This document shows, one piece after another, positions 46,852 through 55,508 of a DNA stretch of 64,000 nt (position 1 is its first letter; each line of letters opens with the position of its first letter). This stretch comes from JAIUNP01 sp020161975 (lineage in GTDB: Bacteria > Pseudomonadota > Alphaproteobacteria > Rhizobiales > Beijerinckiaceae): the NCBI GenBank assembly GCA_036745275.1, contig DAIOGK010000009.1, positions 1-64,000 on the forward strand, read 5' to 3'. The position numbers were made by a program, and so were the translations under genes. The notes under the pieces were generated by a model. That model was not told the origin of the DNA. It was given only the letters and a program-made list of their open reading frames with translations, and searched no databases.

Positions 46852-48363
46852 TTACGCCGCCGGCAGTCCGATGGCGACGAAGCGGGAGCCATCGGCGGTC
46901 TTGACCTTGAGCAGCACGGCCTTCCTGCCGTCCTGCCGGGCCTGGTCGAGGCCGCCCTTGACCTCCTGCGCGGTCTCGACGGTCTTGCCGCCGACTTCCA
47001 GGATCACATCGCCTTCCGAAAGGCCCTTGGCCGCAGCCTGGCCGTTCGGATCGATGCCGACGATGGCGACGCCCTTGTCTCCGGCGCCGTTCACGTCCCT
47101 GGCCGGGGCGAGCTGGACACCCAGCACGCTTTTCCCCCCCGCCTTCAGATCGGCCTTGGCCTGGCGCCCGTCCTGCTGGCCTGCCAGCGTGATCGAGGCG
47201 GCTTCTTCCCGGCCATTGCGGAGATAGCCAAGCTTCACCGTCTCGCCCGGCTTCAGCGAGCCGATCCGCCGGGTCAGGTCCCGGGCGTCCTTGATCGCGG
47301 TGCCGTCAACCTTGACGATCACGTCACCCGATTTCAGGCCGGCCTTCGCAGCCGGTGTGCCGGCTTCGGCGCTGTCGACGATGGCACCGGCCGCATCCTT
47401 CATGCCGAGGCTTTCGGCAATGTCGCGGGTCACCGGCTGGATCTTGACGCCGAGGAAGGCGCGTTCGACCTTGCCGCCGTTCTCGAGCTGGTTGACCACC
47501 GAGGTCACCGTGCGGGCCGGGATGGCGAAGGCGAGGCCGACGCTGCCGCCCGAGGGTGAGTAGATCGCGGTGTTCACGCCCACGACCTCGCCCTTGAGGT
47601 TGAAGGTCGGGCCGCCCGAGTTGCCCTTGTTGATGGGCGCGTCGATCTGGAGATAGTCGTCATAGGGGCCCGAGCCGATGTCGCGGCCATGGGCCGAGAC
47701 GATGCCGGCGGTCACCGTGCCGCCAAGCCCGAACGGGTTGCCGATGGCCACCACCCAGTCGCCGGTCGAGGGCGCATCCTTGGCCATGCTGACGAAGGGA
47801 TAGTCACCCTTCTCGTTGACCTTCAGCAGCGCGAGATCGGTCTTGGGGTCGGTGCCGACCACCTTGGCGGAGAGTTCGCTGCCATCCTCGCGGACGACCG
47901 TGACCTCCTTGGCGCTCTGCACGACATGGTTGTTGGTGACGACATAGCCGTCGGCCGAGATGAAGAAGCCGGAGCCCTGGGCCGTGGCCATGCCGCCGCG
48001 CGGCGCACCGCGCTGGCCTTCGCCGCGCTGGCCGAAATTACCCTGGCCGCGATGCTTGAAGAACTGCTGGATTTCCGGCGGCAGCTGATCGAAGCCGTCC
48101 GAGGTGTCGGCGGCCTGGCTGATGCCGGCGTCCATCTTGACCTTCACCGAAACGACCGCAGGCTTGACGCGATCGACGACCTTGGAAAAGGACGGCATCG
48201 CATTCGCATTGAGGTCGGAGGTGACGACCGGCGCGGCGCGCGCGGGAAGGGACTGAAGCGCTGCCGAGCCGATGGCGCCGGCACCGAGGAAGGCGATCGC
48301 GGCGGCAGAGGCCAGAAACCGGCTGCGGCGCGACATCGAAGGCGAGGATTTGAAAGGGGTCAT
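46852..48363 (-). CDS. Do/DegP-family periplasmic serine protease
   Basis: This 503-residue protease starts at 48363 behind GGAGAAACTC. It has an N-terminal export signal, the catalytic triad His146 (VVTNNHVVQ), Asp176 (KTDLALLKV) and Ser249 (NKGNSGGPTFN), then two PDZ domains (about residues 285-375 and 395-500). It degrades or refolds damaged envelope proteins. The neighbouring two-component genes suggest an envelope-stress unit, as in other alphaproteobacteria. An upstream in-frame extension to 48546 lacks a ribosome-binding site. Confidence 0.93.
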   Translation of the reverse strand: MTPFKSSPSMSRRSRFLASAAAIAFLGAGAIGSAALQSLPARAAPVVTSDLNANAMPSFSKVVDRVKPAVVSVKVKMDAGISQAADTSDGFDQLPPEIQQFFKHRGQGNFGQRGEGQRGAPRGGMATAQGSGFFISADGYVVTNNHVVQSAKEVTVVREDGSELSAKVVGTDPKTDLALLKVNEKGDYPFVSMAKDAPSTGDWVVAIGNPFGLGGTVTAGIVSAHGRDIGSGPYDDYLQIDAPINKGNSGGPTFNLKGEVVGVNTAIYSPSGGSVGLAFAIPARTVTSVVNQLENGGKVERAFLGVKIQPVTRDIAESLGMKDAAGAIVDSAEAGTPAAKAGLKSGDVIVKVDGTAIKDARDLTRRIGSLKPGETVKLGYLRNGREEAASITLAGQQDGRQAKADLKAGGKSVLGVQLAPARDVNGAGDKGVAIVGIDPNGQAAAKGLSEGDVILEVGGKTVETAQEVKGGLDQARQDGRKAVLLKVKTADGSRFVAIGLPAA

Positions 48364-48601
48364 GAGTTTCTCCGTGGACTGCACGTCGGCACAGGGCCGC
48401 TCGTTGACAGTGATGTAGGAGATCCACCCTGCCGGCATCTTGGCCGCGAGATTACAAAATCCCAATGTTGCGGAGCGGCCCGGCCACTGATTGCGGCGGA
48501 ACGTCGCTATGTAAAAACGGATACGGTCGAAAACTTTGGTTGACATTTCGCGACATCGGAAAAAAATCGGGGGCGGGCATGGAATGCGGAGGGCTCAGTC
48601 A
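48364..48601. other. Divergent intergenic region of the protease and quinol oxidase operons
   Basis: This 238-base region must hold both promoters. On the plus strand a perfect TTGACA (48540-48545) faces cyoA, but no good -10 follows at 16-18 bases. A run of A residues (about 48560-48566) is present. No clear FNR or Fur-type palindrome was found. Confidence 0.35.
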
Positions 48602-49585
48602 ATGACAACTACGTCATGGGCGCCGACTATTTCTTATTTTAAGAAGTCTTCTTCGACAGTTTTACTCACAATGTTGCTTACCGGGTGCCAGGTATCGAGA
48701 ATGCCGATGCTGAACCCGGCGAGCGATGTAACCACCATCGAATTGCAGCTCTTCAAGCTCTCGGCGCTGGTCATGACGCTGATCGGGGTGCCGATCATTC
48801 TGGGCATTCTCTGGATCGTCTGGCGCTACCGGATGCGCGAGGGGCACACGGGCTATGATCCGTCGTTCGACGAATCAGCGGTGATCAACAAGGTCACGTT
48901 CTATGTGCCGCTGCTGACCATTGTCGCGCTCGGCACGCTGACCTGGGTCTACACGCACCGGCTGGATCCCTATCGTCCAAGGACCGATCCGGCGGGCCTG
49001 CCGCCCTACGAGATCCAGGCCATAGCGCTCGATTACAAATGGCTGTTCATCTATCCCGAGGCGGGGGTTGCCACCGTCAACGAGCTGGCGGCGCCGGCGG
49101 GACGGGCCGTGACCATCCGCATCAGCTCCGATCCGATGATGACCTCGCTGTTCATCCCGTCGCTGGTCAGCCAGATCTATGCGATGACCGGCATGGAGAC
49201 GCGCGCGAACTTCCTTGCCGCCGCGCCGGGCGAGTTCGAGGGCGCGAACGCGATGTATTCCGGACCGGAATTCTACATGCAGCGGTTCAAGACCAGGATC
49301 ATGACCCAGGCCGATTTCCAGGGCTGGCTCGCCTCGGTTGCCGCCGGCACGATGCCGGGCGCGACCGCCGCGCAGGAGCCGCTGCTCGATTTCGCCCGCT
49401 ATCGCAAGCTCGCGGAGCGGACGCCGGGGGCGCCGGTCATGGCCTTCACCCGCGTCGAGCCGGCGCTGTTCCAGACCGTGCTCAGACAATATGAACCCGC
49501 CTACAGGATGAACCCCCTGCCGGTGACCATTGCGTCCTCGCCTGCCGCTGCCGGGGCTGTTGCCAAACCTCATAAGGGGCATTGA
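48602..49585 (+). CDS. cyoA: Cytochrome o ubiquinol oxidase subunit II
   Basis: This 327-residue subunit has a lipobox-like LLTGC near residue 28, two membrane helices (about 45-75 and 100-125) and a periplasmic cupredoxin domain with IQAIALDYKWLFIYPEAGVA and SLFIPSLVSQIYAMTGMETR. The copper ligands of cytochrome c oxidases are absent, as expected for a quinol oxidase. ATG 48602 follows GGAGGG. It is the first gene of cyoABCD. Confidence 0.92.
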   Translation: MTTTSWAPTISYFKKSSSTVLLTMLLTGCQVSRMPMLNPASDVTTIELQLFKLSALVMTLIGVPIILGILWIVWRYRMREGHTGYDPSFDESAVINKVTFYVPLLTIVALGTLTWVYTHRLDPYRPRTDPAGLPPYEIQAIALDYKWLFIYPEAGVATVNELAAPAGRAVTIRISSDPMMTSLFIPSLVSQIYAMTGMETRANFLAAAPGEFEGANAMYSGPEFYMQRFKTRIMTQADFQGWLASVAAGTMPGATAAQEPLLDFARYRKLAERTPGAPVMAFTRVEPALFQTVLRQYEPAYRMNPLPVTIASSPAAAGAVAKPHKGH

Positions 49586-49587
49586 TC

Positions 49588-51537
49588 ATGTTGGGCCGTC
49601 TGAATTTTGATGCCTTGCCGTTTTATAGCTGGATCGCCTTTTCGGGCGCCGCGGTCACGGTTCTGGCCGGGGTCGCCGTGATCGGCATCCTGTTTTACTT
49701 CCGCCTCTGGGGCTGGCTCTGGCGCAACTGTCTCACCACGGTCGATCACAAGATGCTGGGCATCATGTATATCGTCCTGGCCATCGTGATGCTGGTGCGC
49801 GGCTTTGCCGATGCCTTCATGATGCGCTCGCAACAGGCGCTGTCGGTGGTCGGCCACGGCTATCTGGAGGGGGATCACTTCCAGCAGGTGTTTTCCGCCC
49901 ATGGCACGATCATGATCCTGTTCATGGCGATGCCATTCATGACCGGGCTCGCCAATTTCGTGATGCCGCTCCAGATCGGCGCGCGCGACGTGTCGTTCCC
50001 CTTCCTGAACGCGCTGAGCTTCTGGCTGACCACGGCCGGCGCCGGACTGGTGCTGATCTCGCTCGTTCTCGGCAAGTTTTCGGCCGGCGGCTGGACGGGC
50101 TATCCGCCCTTCACCGGCATCGAGCGCAGCCCTGACACCGGCGTCGACTACTGGATCTGGGCCCTGCTGATATCCGGGGTGGGAACGACGCTGACCGGCG
50201 TCAACCTGATCGTGACGATCCTGCGCCGCCGGGCGCCCGGCATGAAGCTGATGGACATGCCGATCTTCACCTGGACGGTCCTGTGCACCTGCGTCATCAT
50301 CCTCTTCGCCTTCCCGCCGCTGACGGTGGCGCTGGCGCTGCTGGAAATCGACCGCATCTTCGGGGCGCATTTCTTCACCGCGACGGCGGGCGGCAACTAC
50401 ATGAACTTTGCCAACCTGTTCTGGATGTGGGGCCATCCCGAGGTCTACATCGTCATCCTGCCGGCCTTCGGCGTGTTTTCCGAGGTGGTCGCCACCTTCT
50501 CGGGCAAGCGCATCTACGGCTATGAGGCGATGGTGAAGGCGACCGCCGTGATCATGGTCGTCTCGATGCTGGTCTGGCTGCACCACTTCTTCACCATGGG
50601 CTCCAGCGCCAACGTGAATGCGGCCTTCGGCATCGCCACGATGATCATCGGCATTCCCACGGGTGTGAAGGTCTTCCACTGGATGTTCACGATGTACAAG
50701 GGGCGGGTCAGAATGCACTCGACCATGTACTGGACGATCGGCTTCATGGTGCTGTTCGTCATCGGCGGTGCGACGGGCGTGATCCACGCCACGGTGCCGG
50801 TGGATTTCAACCTGCACAACACCACCTTCCTTGTGGCGCATTTTCACAACATGCTGATTCCCGGCGCGCTGTTCGCCTTTGTTGCCGGCTATGTGTTCTG
50901 GTTTCCCAAGGCCTTCGGCTTCCGTCTGGATGAGGTCTGGGGCCGGCGGGCGTTCTGGGGCTGGTGCATCGGCTTCGTGCTGGCCTTCACGCCGCTCTAC
51001 ATTCTCGGCCTGATGGGGATGCCGCGCCGTATCGCCGAAATCTACGACAAGGGCTTCACCACGCTGTTGATGATCGCCATGATCGGCGCGCTTTCGGTCG
51101 CTTTCGGCATTTTCTCGATCATCATGCAGCTGATCGTCAGCATCAGGAACCGCGAGGCCCTGAAGGATACGACCGGCGATCCCTGGGACGGGCGCACGCT
51201 GGAATGGTCGATTTCCTCGCCGCCGCCGCCGTTCAATTTCGCCCGCCAGCCCATCATTTCGGGCCGTGATGTCCTGGCTGCGGCCAAGGAGAGCGGCAAG
51301 CCGATCCCGCTTGGGCCGGCGGAAGCCATCGAGATGCCCAAGCCCAACCCCAACGGCTTCTTCATCGGCGTCATGAGCTTCGTGCTCGGCTTTGCCGCGG
51401 TCTGGTGGATCTGGTGGCTGGCTGTGCTGTCGTTCCTCATCATCGTCGCGCTGGCGATCCACCAGAGCTTCGAGGACCATGGCGAGTATGAAATCCCGCT
51501 CAGTGACGTCAATGCCATCATGGCCGGTCAGAAGTAG
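49588..51537 (+). CDS. cyoB: Cytochrome o ubiquinol oxidase subunit I
   Basis: This 649-residue haem-copper oxidase core has about 14-15 helices. Landmarks are QVFSAHGTIMILFMAMPF (low-spin haem His), MWGHPEVYIVILPAFGVFSE (CuB His-Tyr pair) and HNTTFLVAHFHNMLIPGALF (haem ligands). It reduces oxygen to water with ubiquinol electrons and pumps protons. ATG 49588 lies after AAGGGG and two bases past the cyoA stop. Confidence 0.95.
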   Translation: MLGRLNFDALPFYSWIAFSGAAVTVLAGVAVIGILFYFRLWGWLWRNCLTTVDHKMLGIMYIVLAIVMLVRGFADAFMMRSQQALSVVGHGYLEGDHFQQVFSAHGTIMILFMAMPFMTGLANFVMPLQIGARDVSFPFLNALSFWLTTAGAGLVLISLVLGKFSAGGWTGYPPFTGIERSPDTGVDYWIWALLISGVGTTLTGVNLIVTILRRRAPGMKLMDMPIFTWTVLCTCVIILFAFPPLTVALALLEIDRIFGAHFFTATAGGNYMNFANLFWMWGHPEVYIVILPAFGVFSEVVATFSGKRIYGYEAMVKATAVIMVVSMLVWLHHFFTMGSSANVNAAFGIATMIIGIPTGVKVFHWMFTMYKGRVRMHSTMYWTIGFMVLFVIGGATGVIHATVPVDFNLHNTTFLVAHFHNMLIPGALFAFVAGYVFWFPKAFGFRLDEVWGRRAFWGWCIGFVLAFTPLYILGLMGMPRRIAEIYDKGFTTLLMIAMIGALSVAFGIFSIIMQLIVSIRNREALKDTTGDPWDGRTLEWSISSPPPPFNFARQPIISGRDVLAAAKESGKPIPLGPAEAIEMPKPNPNGFFIGVMSFVLGFAAVWWIWWLAVLSFLIIVALAIHQSFEDHGEYEIPLSDVNAIMAGQK

Positions 51538-51549
51538 GAAGGGCGCGCC

Positions 51550-52203
51550 ATGACACAGGCAACGGCACACGCAACCACACTCCCGCCGGCGGATGTTCTG
51601 GCCGAAAACCCGATGGCCGGGCTCGGCACACCGGCGAGCCATGCCATGCACGGCGAGCGGGCGCTCGGCTTCTGGCTCTATCTGATGAGCGATGCCGTGA
51701 TCTTCGCCATCCTGTTCGCCAATTATCTGGTGCTCAGCGGCGGCACGGCGGGCGGGCCGGGTCCGCATCAGGTTCTGGAACTCGGGCGCGCGGCGCAGGA
51801 GACGGCGCTGCTGCTCACGTCCAGCCTTACCTTCGGCCTGATGTCGATCAGTGCGCTGTCGGGGCGGCGGGAATCGGCGCTGATGTGGCTCGTCTTCACC
51901 TTCCTGCTTGGCGGGGCCTTCCTGTTCCTGGAATTTCAGGAGTTCCAGGGGCTGATCCGCGAGGGCTCGGGGCCAGACCGCAGCGGCTTTCTGTCCGGCT
52001 TCTTTGCGCTGGTCGGCACCCATGGCCTGCACGTCTCCGTCGGCATGGTCATGCTGATCGTTCTTGGCGTGCAGCTGACGCGGCGCGGCCTGACCGAGCC
52101 GGTCCTGTCGCGGCTCTATCGGGTTGGCCTGTTCTGGCACTTCCTTGACATCATCTGGATCGCCATCTTCTCCGTCGTCTACCTGCCGGGAGCCCTGAAA
52201 TGA
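51550..52203 (+). CDS. cyoC: Cytochrome o ubiquinol oxidase subunit III
   Basis: This 217-residue subunit has five predicted helices. LGFWLYLMSDAVIFAILFAN near residue 35 and LVGTHGLHVSVGMVMLIVLG near residue 155 match the family, with GLFWHFLDIIWIAIFSVVYL at the end. It stabilises the core. It overlaps cyoD by four bases. Confidence 0.95.
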   Translation: MTQATAHATTLPPADVLAENPMAGLGTPASHAMHGERALGFWLYLMSDAVIFAILFANYLVLSGGTAGGPGPHQVLELGRAAQETALLLTSSLTFGLMSISALSGRRESALMWLVFTFLLGGAFLFLEFQEFQGLIREGSGPDRSGFLSGFFALVGTHGLHVSVGMVMLIVLGVQLTRRGLTEPVLSRLYRVGLFWHFLDIIWIAIFSVVYLPGALK

Positions 52204-52514
52204 CGCCCGTTCACCTTCGTCGCCCGCATGTCAGCGATTACATCAACGGCTTCCTGCTTGCGATCATCCTGACGGTCGTCCCCTTTGGCGTGGTGGCCTT
52301 CACCGATGTCGAGCGCGGCCCGGCCCTGCTGCTGATCGCGGGGCTTGCCGTGGTGCAGGTGGCTGTGCACCTGCGCTACTTCCTTCATTATTCCACCAAG
52401 CGCGTGCCGCTTGAAGCAACGATTGCGCTGGGCCTTGCCGTTTTCATGTCGGCGGTTCTCATCGGCGGTGCCATCTGGATCATGACCGACCTGCATCACC
52501 GCATGATGCCGTGA
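52200..52514 (+). CDS. cyoD: Cytochrome o ubiquinol oxidase subunit IV
   Basis: This 104-residue subunit has three helices (YINGFLLAIILTVVPFGVVA; LLLIAGLAVVQVAVHLRYFL; AVFMSAVLIGGAIWIM). It assists assembly of the CuB centre. No cyoE haem O synthase follows; the next gene is a sulfatase, so farnesylation must be supplied from elsewhere. Confidence 0.93.
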   Translation: MTPVHLRRPHVSDYINGFLLAIILTVVPFGVVAFTDVERGPALLLIAGLAVVQVAVHLRYFLHYSTKRVPLEATIALGLAVFMSAVLIGGAIWIMTDLHHRMMP

Positions 52515-52560
52515 GGCCCGCCGCCCGTTTCAAACCGATCGATTGCGAGAGGATATTGTC

Positions 52561-54252
52561 GTGACCAAAGCCATGGACGAAAAGGCCACCGCAGGGACAC
52601 CGGCGGGCGCCACCGTTGAGACCAGCCGCCGCAACCTCATGCTCGGCAGTGCCGGGCTTGCGGCGCTGGCGACCGCGCTCGGCGGCCCGGCCGTGGCGCA
52701 GAACCAGGCCGCGCCGGCCCGGCCGGCAGCCGCCTCCGGCAAGCCGCCGAACATCCTCGTCATCTGGGGCGATGATATCGGCTGGTCGAACGTTTCGGCC
52801 TATGGCCTCGGCGTCATGGGCTACCGGACGCCGAACATCGACAGGATCGGCAGGGAAGGCGCAATCTTTACATCGCACTACGCCCAGCCCTCCTGCACGG
52901 CGGGGCGCGCGGCCTTCATCACGGGCCAGTATCCGATCCGCTCGGGCATGACGACCGTGGGCCAGCCGGGGGACCCCCTGGGGCATAACACCGCCTCGCC
53001 CGGCCTTGCCGAACTGATGAAGGCGCAGGGCTATTCGACCGGCCATTTCGGCAAGAGCCACCTCGGCGACCGCAACGAACATCTGCCGACCAACCACGGC
53101 TTCGACGAGTTCTTCGGCAACCTTTATCACCTCAACGTCTCCGAGGAATTCCAGCAGCGCGATTATCAGCGCTGGGCCTCGAAGTATCCGGGCGGCAAGG
53201 AAGCCTACGAGAAGAAGTATGGCGCGCGCGGGGTCATCCATTCGCTGGCCACCGACAAGCCGGTGGACAAGACCGATCCGCGCTTCGGGCCCTATCTCAA
53301 CCAGACCATCACCGATACCGGTCCGCTCGACCGCGAGCGGATGAAGACCTTCGACGAAAAGGAGGTCGGCCCCCGCGCGATGAAGTTCATGACCGATGCC
53401 AAGAGCGCGAACAAGCCGTTCTTTGTCTGGCTGAACCCGACGCGCGGCCATCTCTATGTGCATCTCGACGACAAGTGGCGCTATGCCGCCGAGGATTTCA
53501 CATCCGAGGCCGACAAGGCCGGCTCCGGCGTGATCAAGCACGATCACACGGTCGGCGAGGTGCTGAAGTTCCTCGACGACAACGGTTTGGCCGACAACAC
53601 CATCGTCTGGTATTCGACCGACAACGGCCCGGAGCATTCGTCATGGCCGGACGGGCAGACAACGCCCTTCCGCGGCGAGAAGATGTCGACCTATGAAGGC
53701 GGCGTGCGCGTCATTTCTCTGCTGCGCTGGCCGGGCGTCGTCAAGCCGGGGCAGGTTCTCGGCGGCATCCAGTGCCATCAGGACATGTTCACCTCGCTGG
53801 GCGTGGCCGCCGGTGTCAAGGACCCTGCCGCCTGGTTCATGCAGAAGAAGAAGCAGTTTATCGATGGGGTGGACAACACGCCCTACTGGCGGGGCGAGGC
53901 GAAGGATTCCGCGCGCGATCACCTCTTCCTGTACTACGAGGCCAAGTTGACCGCTGTGCGCATGGGCAACTGGAAATGGCATTTTGCAACTAAGGAAAAT
54001 TATTACGCCAATGTCGTGCCGCTGACGGTTCCCAAGGTCTTCAACATCCATGCCGACCCCTATGAGAGCTATGCCGATCCCACGGGCAGCGAGGGGCATA
54101 TGCTCCAGAAGGTCTCGTGGCAGATGGGGCCGATGAAGGAACTCGTCGGCCAGCATTTGGCAACCCTGGCGCAATATCCGCCGGTGCAGGGCAGCAAGTC
54201 GTTTGAAATGGCCAATATGGTTCAGGACTTCCTGAGCAAGGGCCGCGAATGA
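52561..54252 (+). CDS. TAT-exported arylsulfatase
   Basis: This 563-residue sulfatase starts at GTG 52561, eight bases after AGAGG. A twin-arginine signal (TSRRNLMLGSAGLAALATAL) points to folded export. The motif CTAGRAAF (Cys112, C-x-A-x-R) and the metal motif ILVIWGDDIGWSNVSAYGLG are canonical. WYSTDNGPEHSSWPDGQTTP near residue 350 supplies the second metal cluster. It differs from the other three sulfatases, which lack signals, and acts in the periplasm. The adjacent formylglycine-generating enzyme gene overlaps its stop. Confidence 0.93.
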   Translation: MTKAMDEKATAGTPAGATVETSRRNLMLGSAGLAALATALGGPAVAQNQAAPARPAAASGKPPNILVIWGDDIGWSNVSAYGLGVMGYRTPNIDRIGREGAIFTSHYAQPSCTAGRAAFITGQYPIRSGMTTVGQPGDPLGHNTASPGLAELMKAQGYSTGHFGKSHLGDRNEHLPTNHGFDEFFGNLYHLNVSEEFQQRDYQRWASKYPGGKEAYEKKYGARGVIHSLATDKPVDKTDPRFGPYLNQTITDTGPLDRERMKTFDEKEVGPRAMKFMTDAKSANKPFFVWLNPTRGHLYVHLDDKWRYAAEDFTSEADKAGSGVIKHDHTVGEVLKFLDDNGLADNTIVWYSTDNGPEHSSWPDGQTTPFRGEKMSTYEGGVRVISLLRWPGVVKPGQVLGGIQCHQDMFTSLGVAAGVKDPAAWFMQKKKQFIDGVDNTPYWRGEAKDSARDHLFLYYEAKLTAVRMGNWKWHFATKENYYANVVPLTVPKVFNIHADPYESYADPTGSEGHMLQKVSWQMGPMKELVGQHLATLAQYPPVQGSKSFEMANMVQDFLSKGRE

Positions 54253-55223
54253 CCAGGGCCGGGCCCGCCGGGGAATCCCCCCGGCCGGGGCTGGTGCCGC
54301 GCGGAATGGTGCGGATCGAGGGCGGCACCTTCCTGATGGGGTCGGACAGCCATTACGCCGAGGAGGCGCCGGCTCACCGGGTGAGCGTCGACAGTTTCTG
54401 GATTGACGTGCATCCGGTGACGAACCGGCAGTTCAAGCGCTTCGTGCGCGACACCGGCCACGTCACCTTTGCCGAGCGCAAGCCCGACCCGAAGGATTAT
54501 CCCGGCGCGAAACCCGAGATGATCTATGCCGGATCGCTCACCTTCACCCCCCCGGATCATCCGGTCGATACCCGCATCTTCGGCCAGTGGTGGAGCTTTC
54601 TCAGAGGCGCGGACTGGCGCCATCCCTATGGGCCCGGCAGCCATATCCACGGGCTCGACGATCACCCGGTGGTGCATGTCGCCTATTCGGATGTGCTGGC
54701 TTACGCCCAATGGGCGGGCAAGGATCTGCCGACCGAGGCCGAATGGGAATTTGCGGCGCGCGGCGGGCTTGAGGGCGCCGAATTTGCCTGGGGCGATGAA
54801 TTGACGCCGGAGGGCCGGCACATGGCCAATACCTGGCAGGGGCATTTTCCCAACGAGAACACGATGGACGATGGCTTTGCCCGCACGTCGCCGGTGGGTC
54901 ATTACCCGGCCAATGGCTACGGGCTCCATGACATGATCGGCAATGTCTGGGAATGGACGGCGGACTGGTACACCGACTGCCACACCGCCGATCCGGCCAA
55001 GCCGTGCTGCATTCCGCATAATCCGCGCGGGGGCAGGATCGAGGACAGCCTCGATCCGACGATGCCGGAGATCCGCATTCCCCGCAAAGTGCTGAAGGGC
55101 GGCTCGCACCTCTGCACGCCGCAATATTGCAGGCGCTATCGGCCGGCCGCGCGCCATGCCGAGGCGGTCGATACCTCGACCAGCCATCTCGGCTTCCGGT
55201 GTGTGCGGCGAAGCGAACGTTGA
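54249..55223 (+). CDS. Formylglycine-generating enzyme (sulfatase maturase)
   Basis: This 324-residue FGE-sulfatase-domain protein oxidises the sulfatase cysteine to formylglycine in an oxygen-dependent reaction. It has GMVRIEGGTFLMGSDSHYAE near the N-terminus, HPVVHVAYSDVLAYAQWAGK and GNVWEWTADWYTDC. The copper-binding cysteine pair is present as Cys289 and Cys294 in GGSHLCTPQYCRRYRPAARH, so it should be a true maturase rather than an inactive relative. Its start overlaps the sulfatase stop (ATGA). It may serve the other sulfatases of the window too, which have no maturase nearby. Confidence 0.92.
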   Translation: MTRAGPAGESPRPGLVPRGMVRIEGGTFLMGSDSHYAEEAPAHRVSVDSFWIDVHPVTNRQFKRFVRDTGHVTFAERKPDPKDYPGAKPEMIYAGSLTFTPPDHPVDTRIFGQWWSFLRGADWRHPYGPGSHIHGLDDHPVVHVAYSDVLAYAQWAGKDLPTEAEWEFAARGGLEGAEFAWGDELTPEGRHMANTWQGHFPNENTMDDGFARTSPVGHYPANGYGLHDMIGNVWEWTADWYTDCHTADPAKPCCIPHNPRGGRIEDSLDPTMPEIRIPRKVLKGGSHLCTPQYCRRYRPAARHAEAVDTSTSHLGFRCVRRSER

Positions 55224-55234
55224 CACCTGTCAAG
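55219..55234. other. parS: parS-like centromere site upstream of repA
   Basis: GTTGACACCTGTCAAG matches 14 of 16 positions, counting the N positions, of the repABC parS pattern GTTNNNNGCNNNNAAC, with 6-bp arms TTGACA/TGTCAA. It overlaps the stop codon of the FGE gene. A near-identical site lies just after repC. RepB is expected to bind here. Confidence 0.7.
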
Positions 55235-55247
55235 GGCCAGCCAGAGC

Positions 55248-55266
55248 GGTTAATCCGGCGTTAACC
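55248..55266. promoter_or_regulatory. Inverted repeat in the repABC leader
   Basis: GGTTAA (55248-55253) and TTAACC (55261-55266) are exact complements with a seven-base spacer. It precedes a -35-like TTGACG (55276-55281). RepA-type proteins autorepress from operators in this position, so this is a candidate RepA operator. Confidence 0.45.
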
Positions 55267-55358
55267 CTCTTTTGCTTGACGCGACTCGCGAAGAATGGGC
55301 GAATGGTAACGGAGCAATGCCGTTTTGGGCGCTGCAAACGTGACTGATGGAGCCAAGC

Positions 55359-55508
55359 GTGGCTGACGGAAAATTGAGCGGTGGGCCGACCATGGCCTCC
55401 TGTCGCAGCGCGGCGTGCCGGGCAAGCGTGCCGCTGGCCAGCCTTGGGGTTGCCCTGTGGCTCGTCCTGTCCGCCGCGGTGCTGCTGGCCGGGATGGCGC
55501 AGCCATGA
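55359..55508 (+). CDS. Small single-pass membrane peptide ORF overlapping the repA start
   Basis: A frame of 49 residues starts at GTG 55359, six bases after GGAG; an ATG at 55347 would give 53 residues. The C-terminal half is a strong hydrophobic helix (VPLASLGVALWLVLSAAVLL, then AGMAQP). The stop overlaps the repA start (ATGA, 55505-55508). Two cysteines precede the helix. I recognise no family. It could be a leader peptide coupling RepA translation, a real membrane protein, or chance. The overlap and ribosome-binding site favour translation. Confidence 0.4.
   Translation: MADGKLSGGPTMASCRSAACRASVPLASLGVALWLVLSAAVLLAGMAQP

Noticed and set aside
49570..52140. 856-residue open frame on the minus strand
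   Set aside because: Antisense shadow of cyoB and cyoC. The translation is low-complexity, rich in H, R, D and E, as expected of such shadows.
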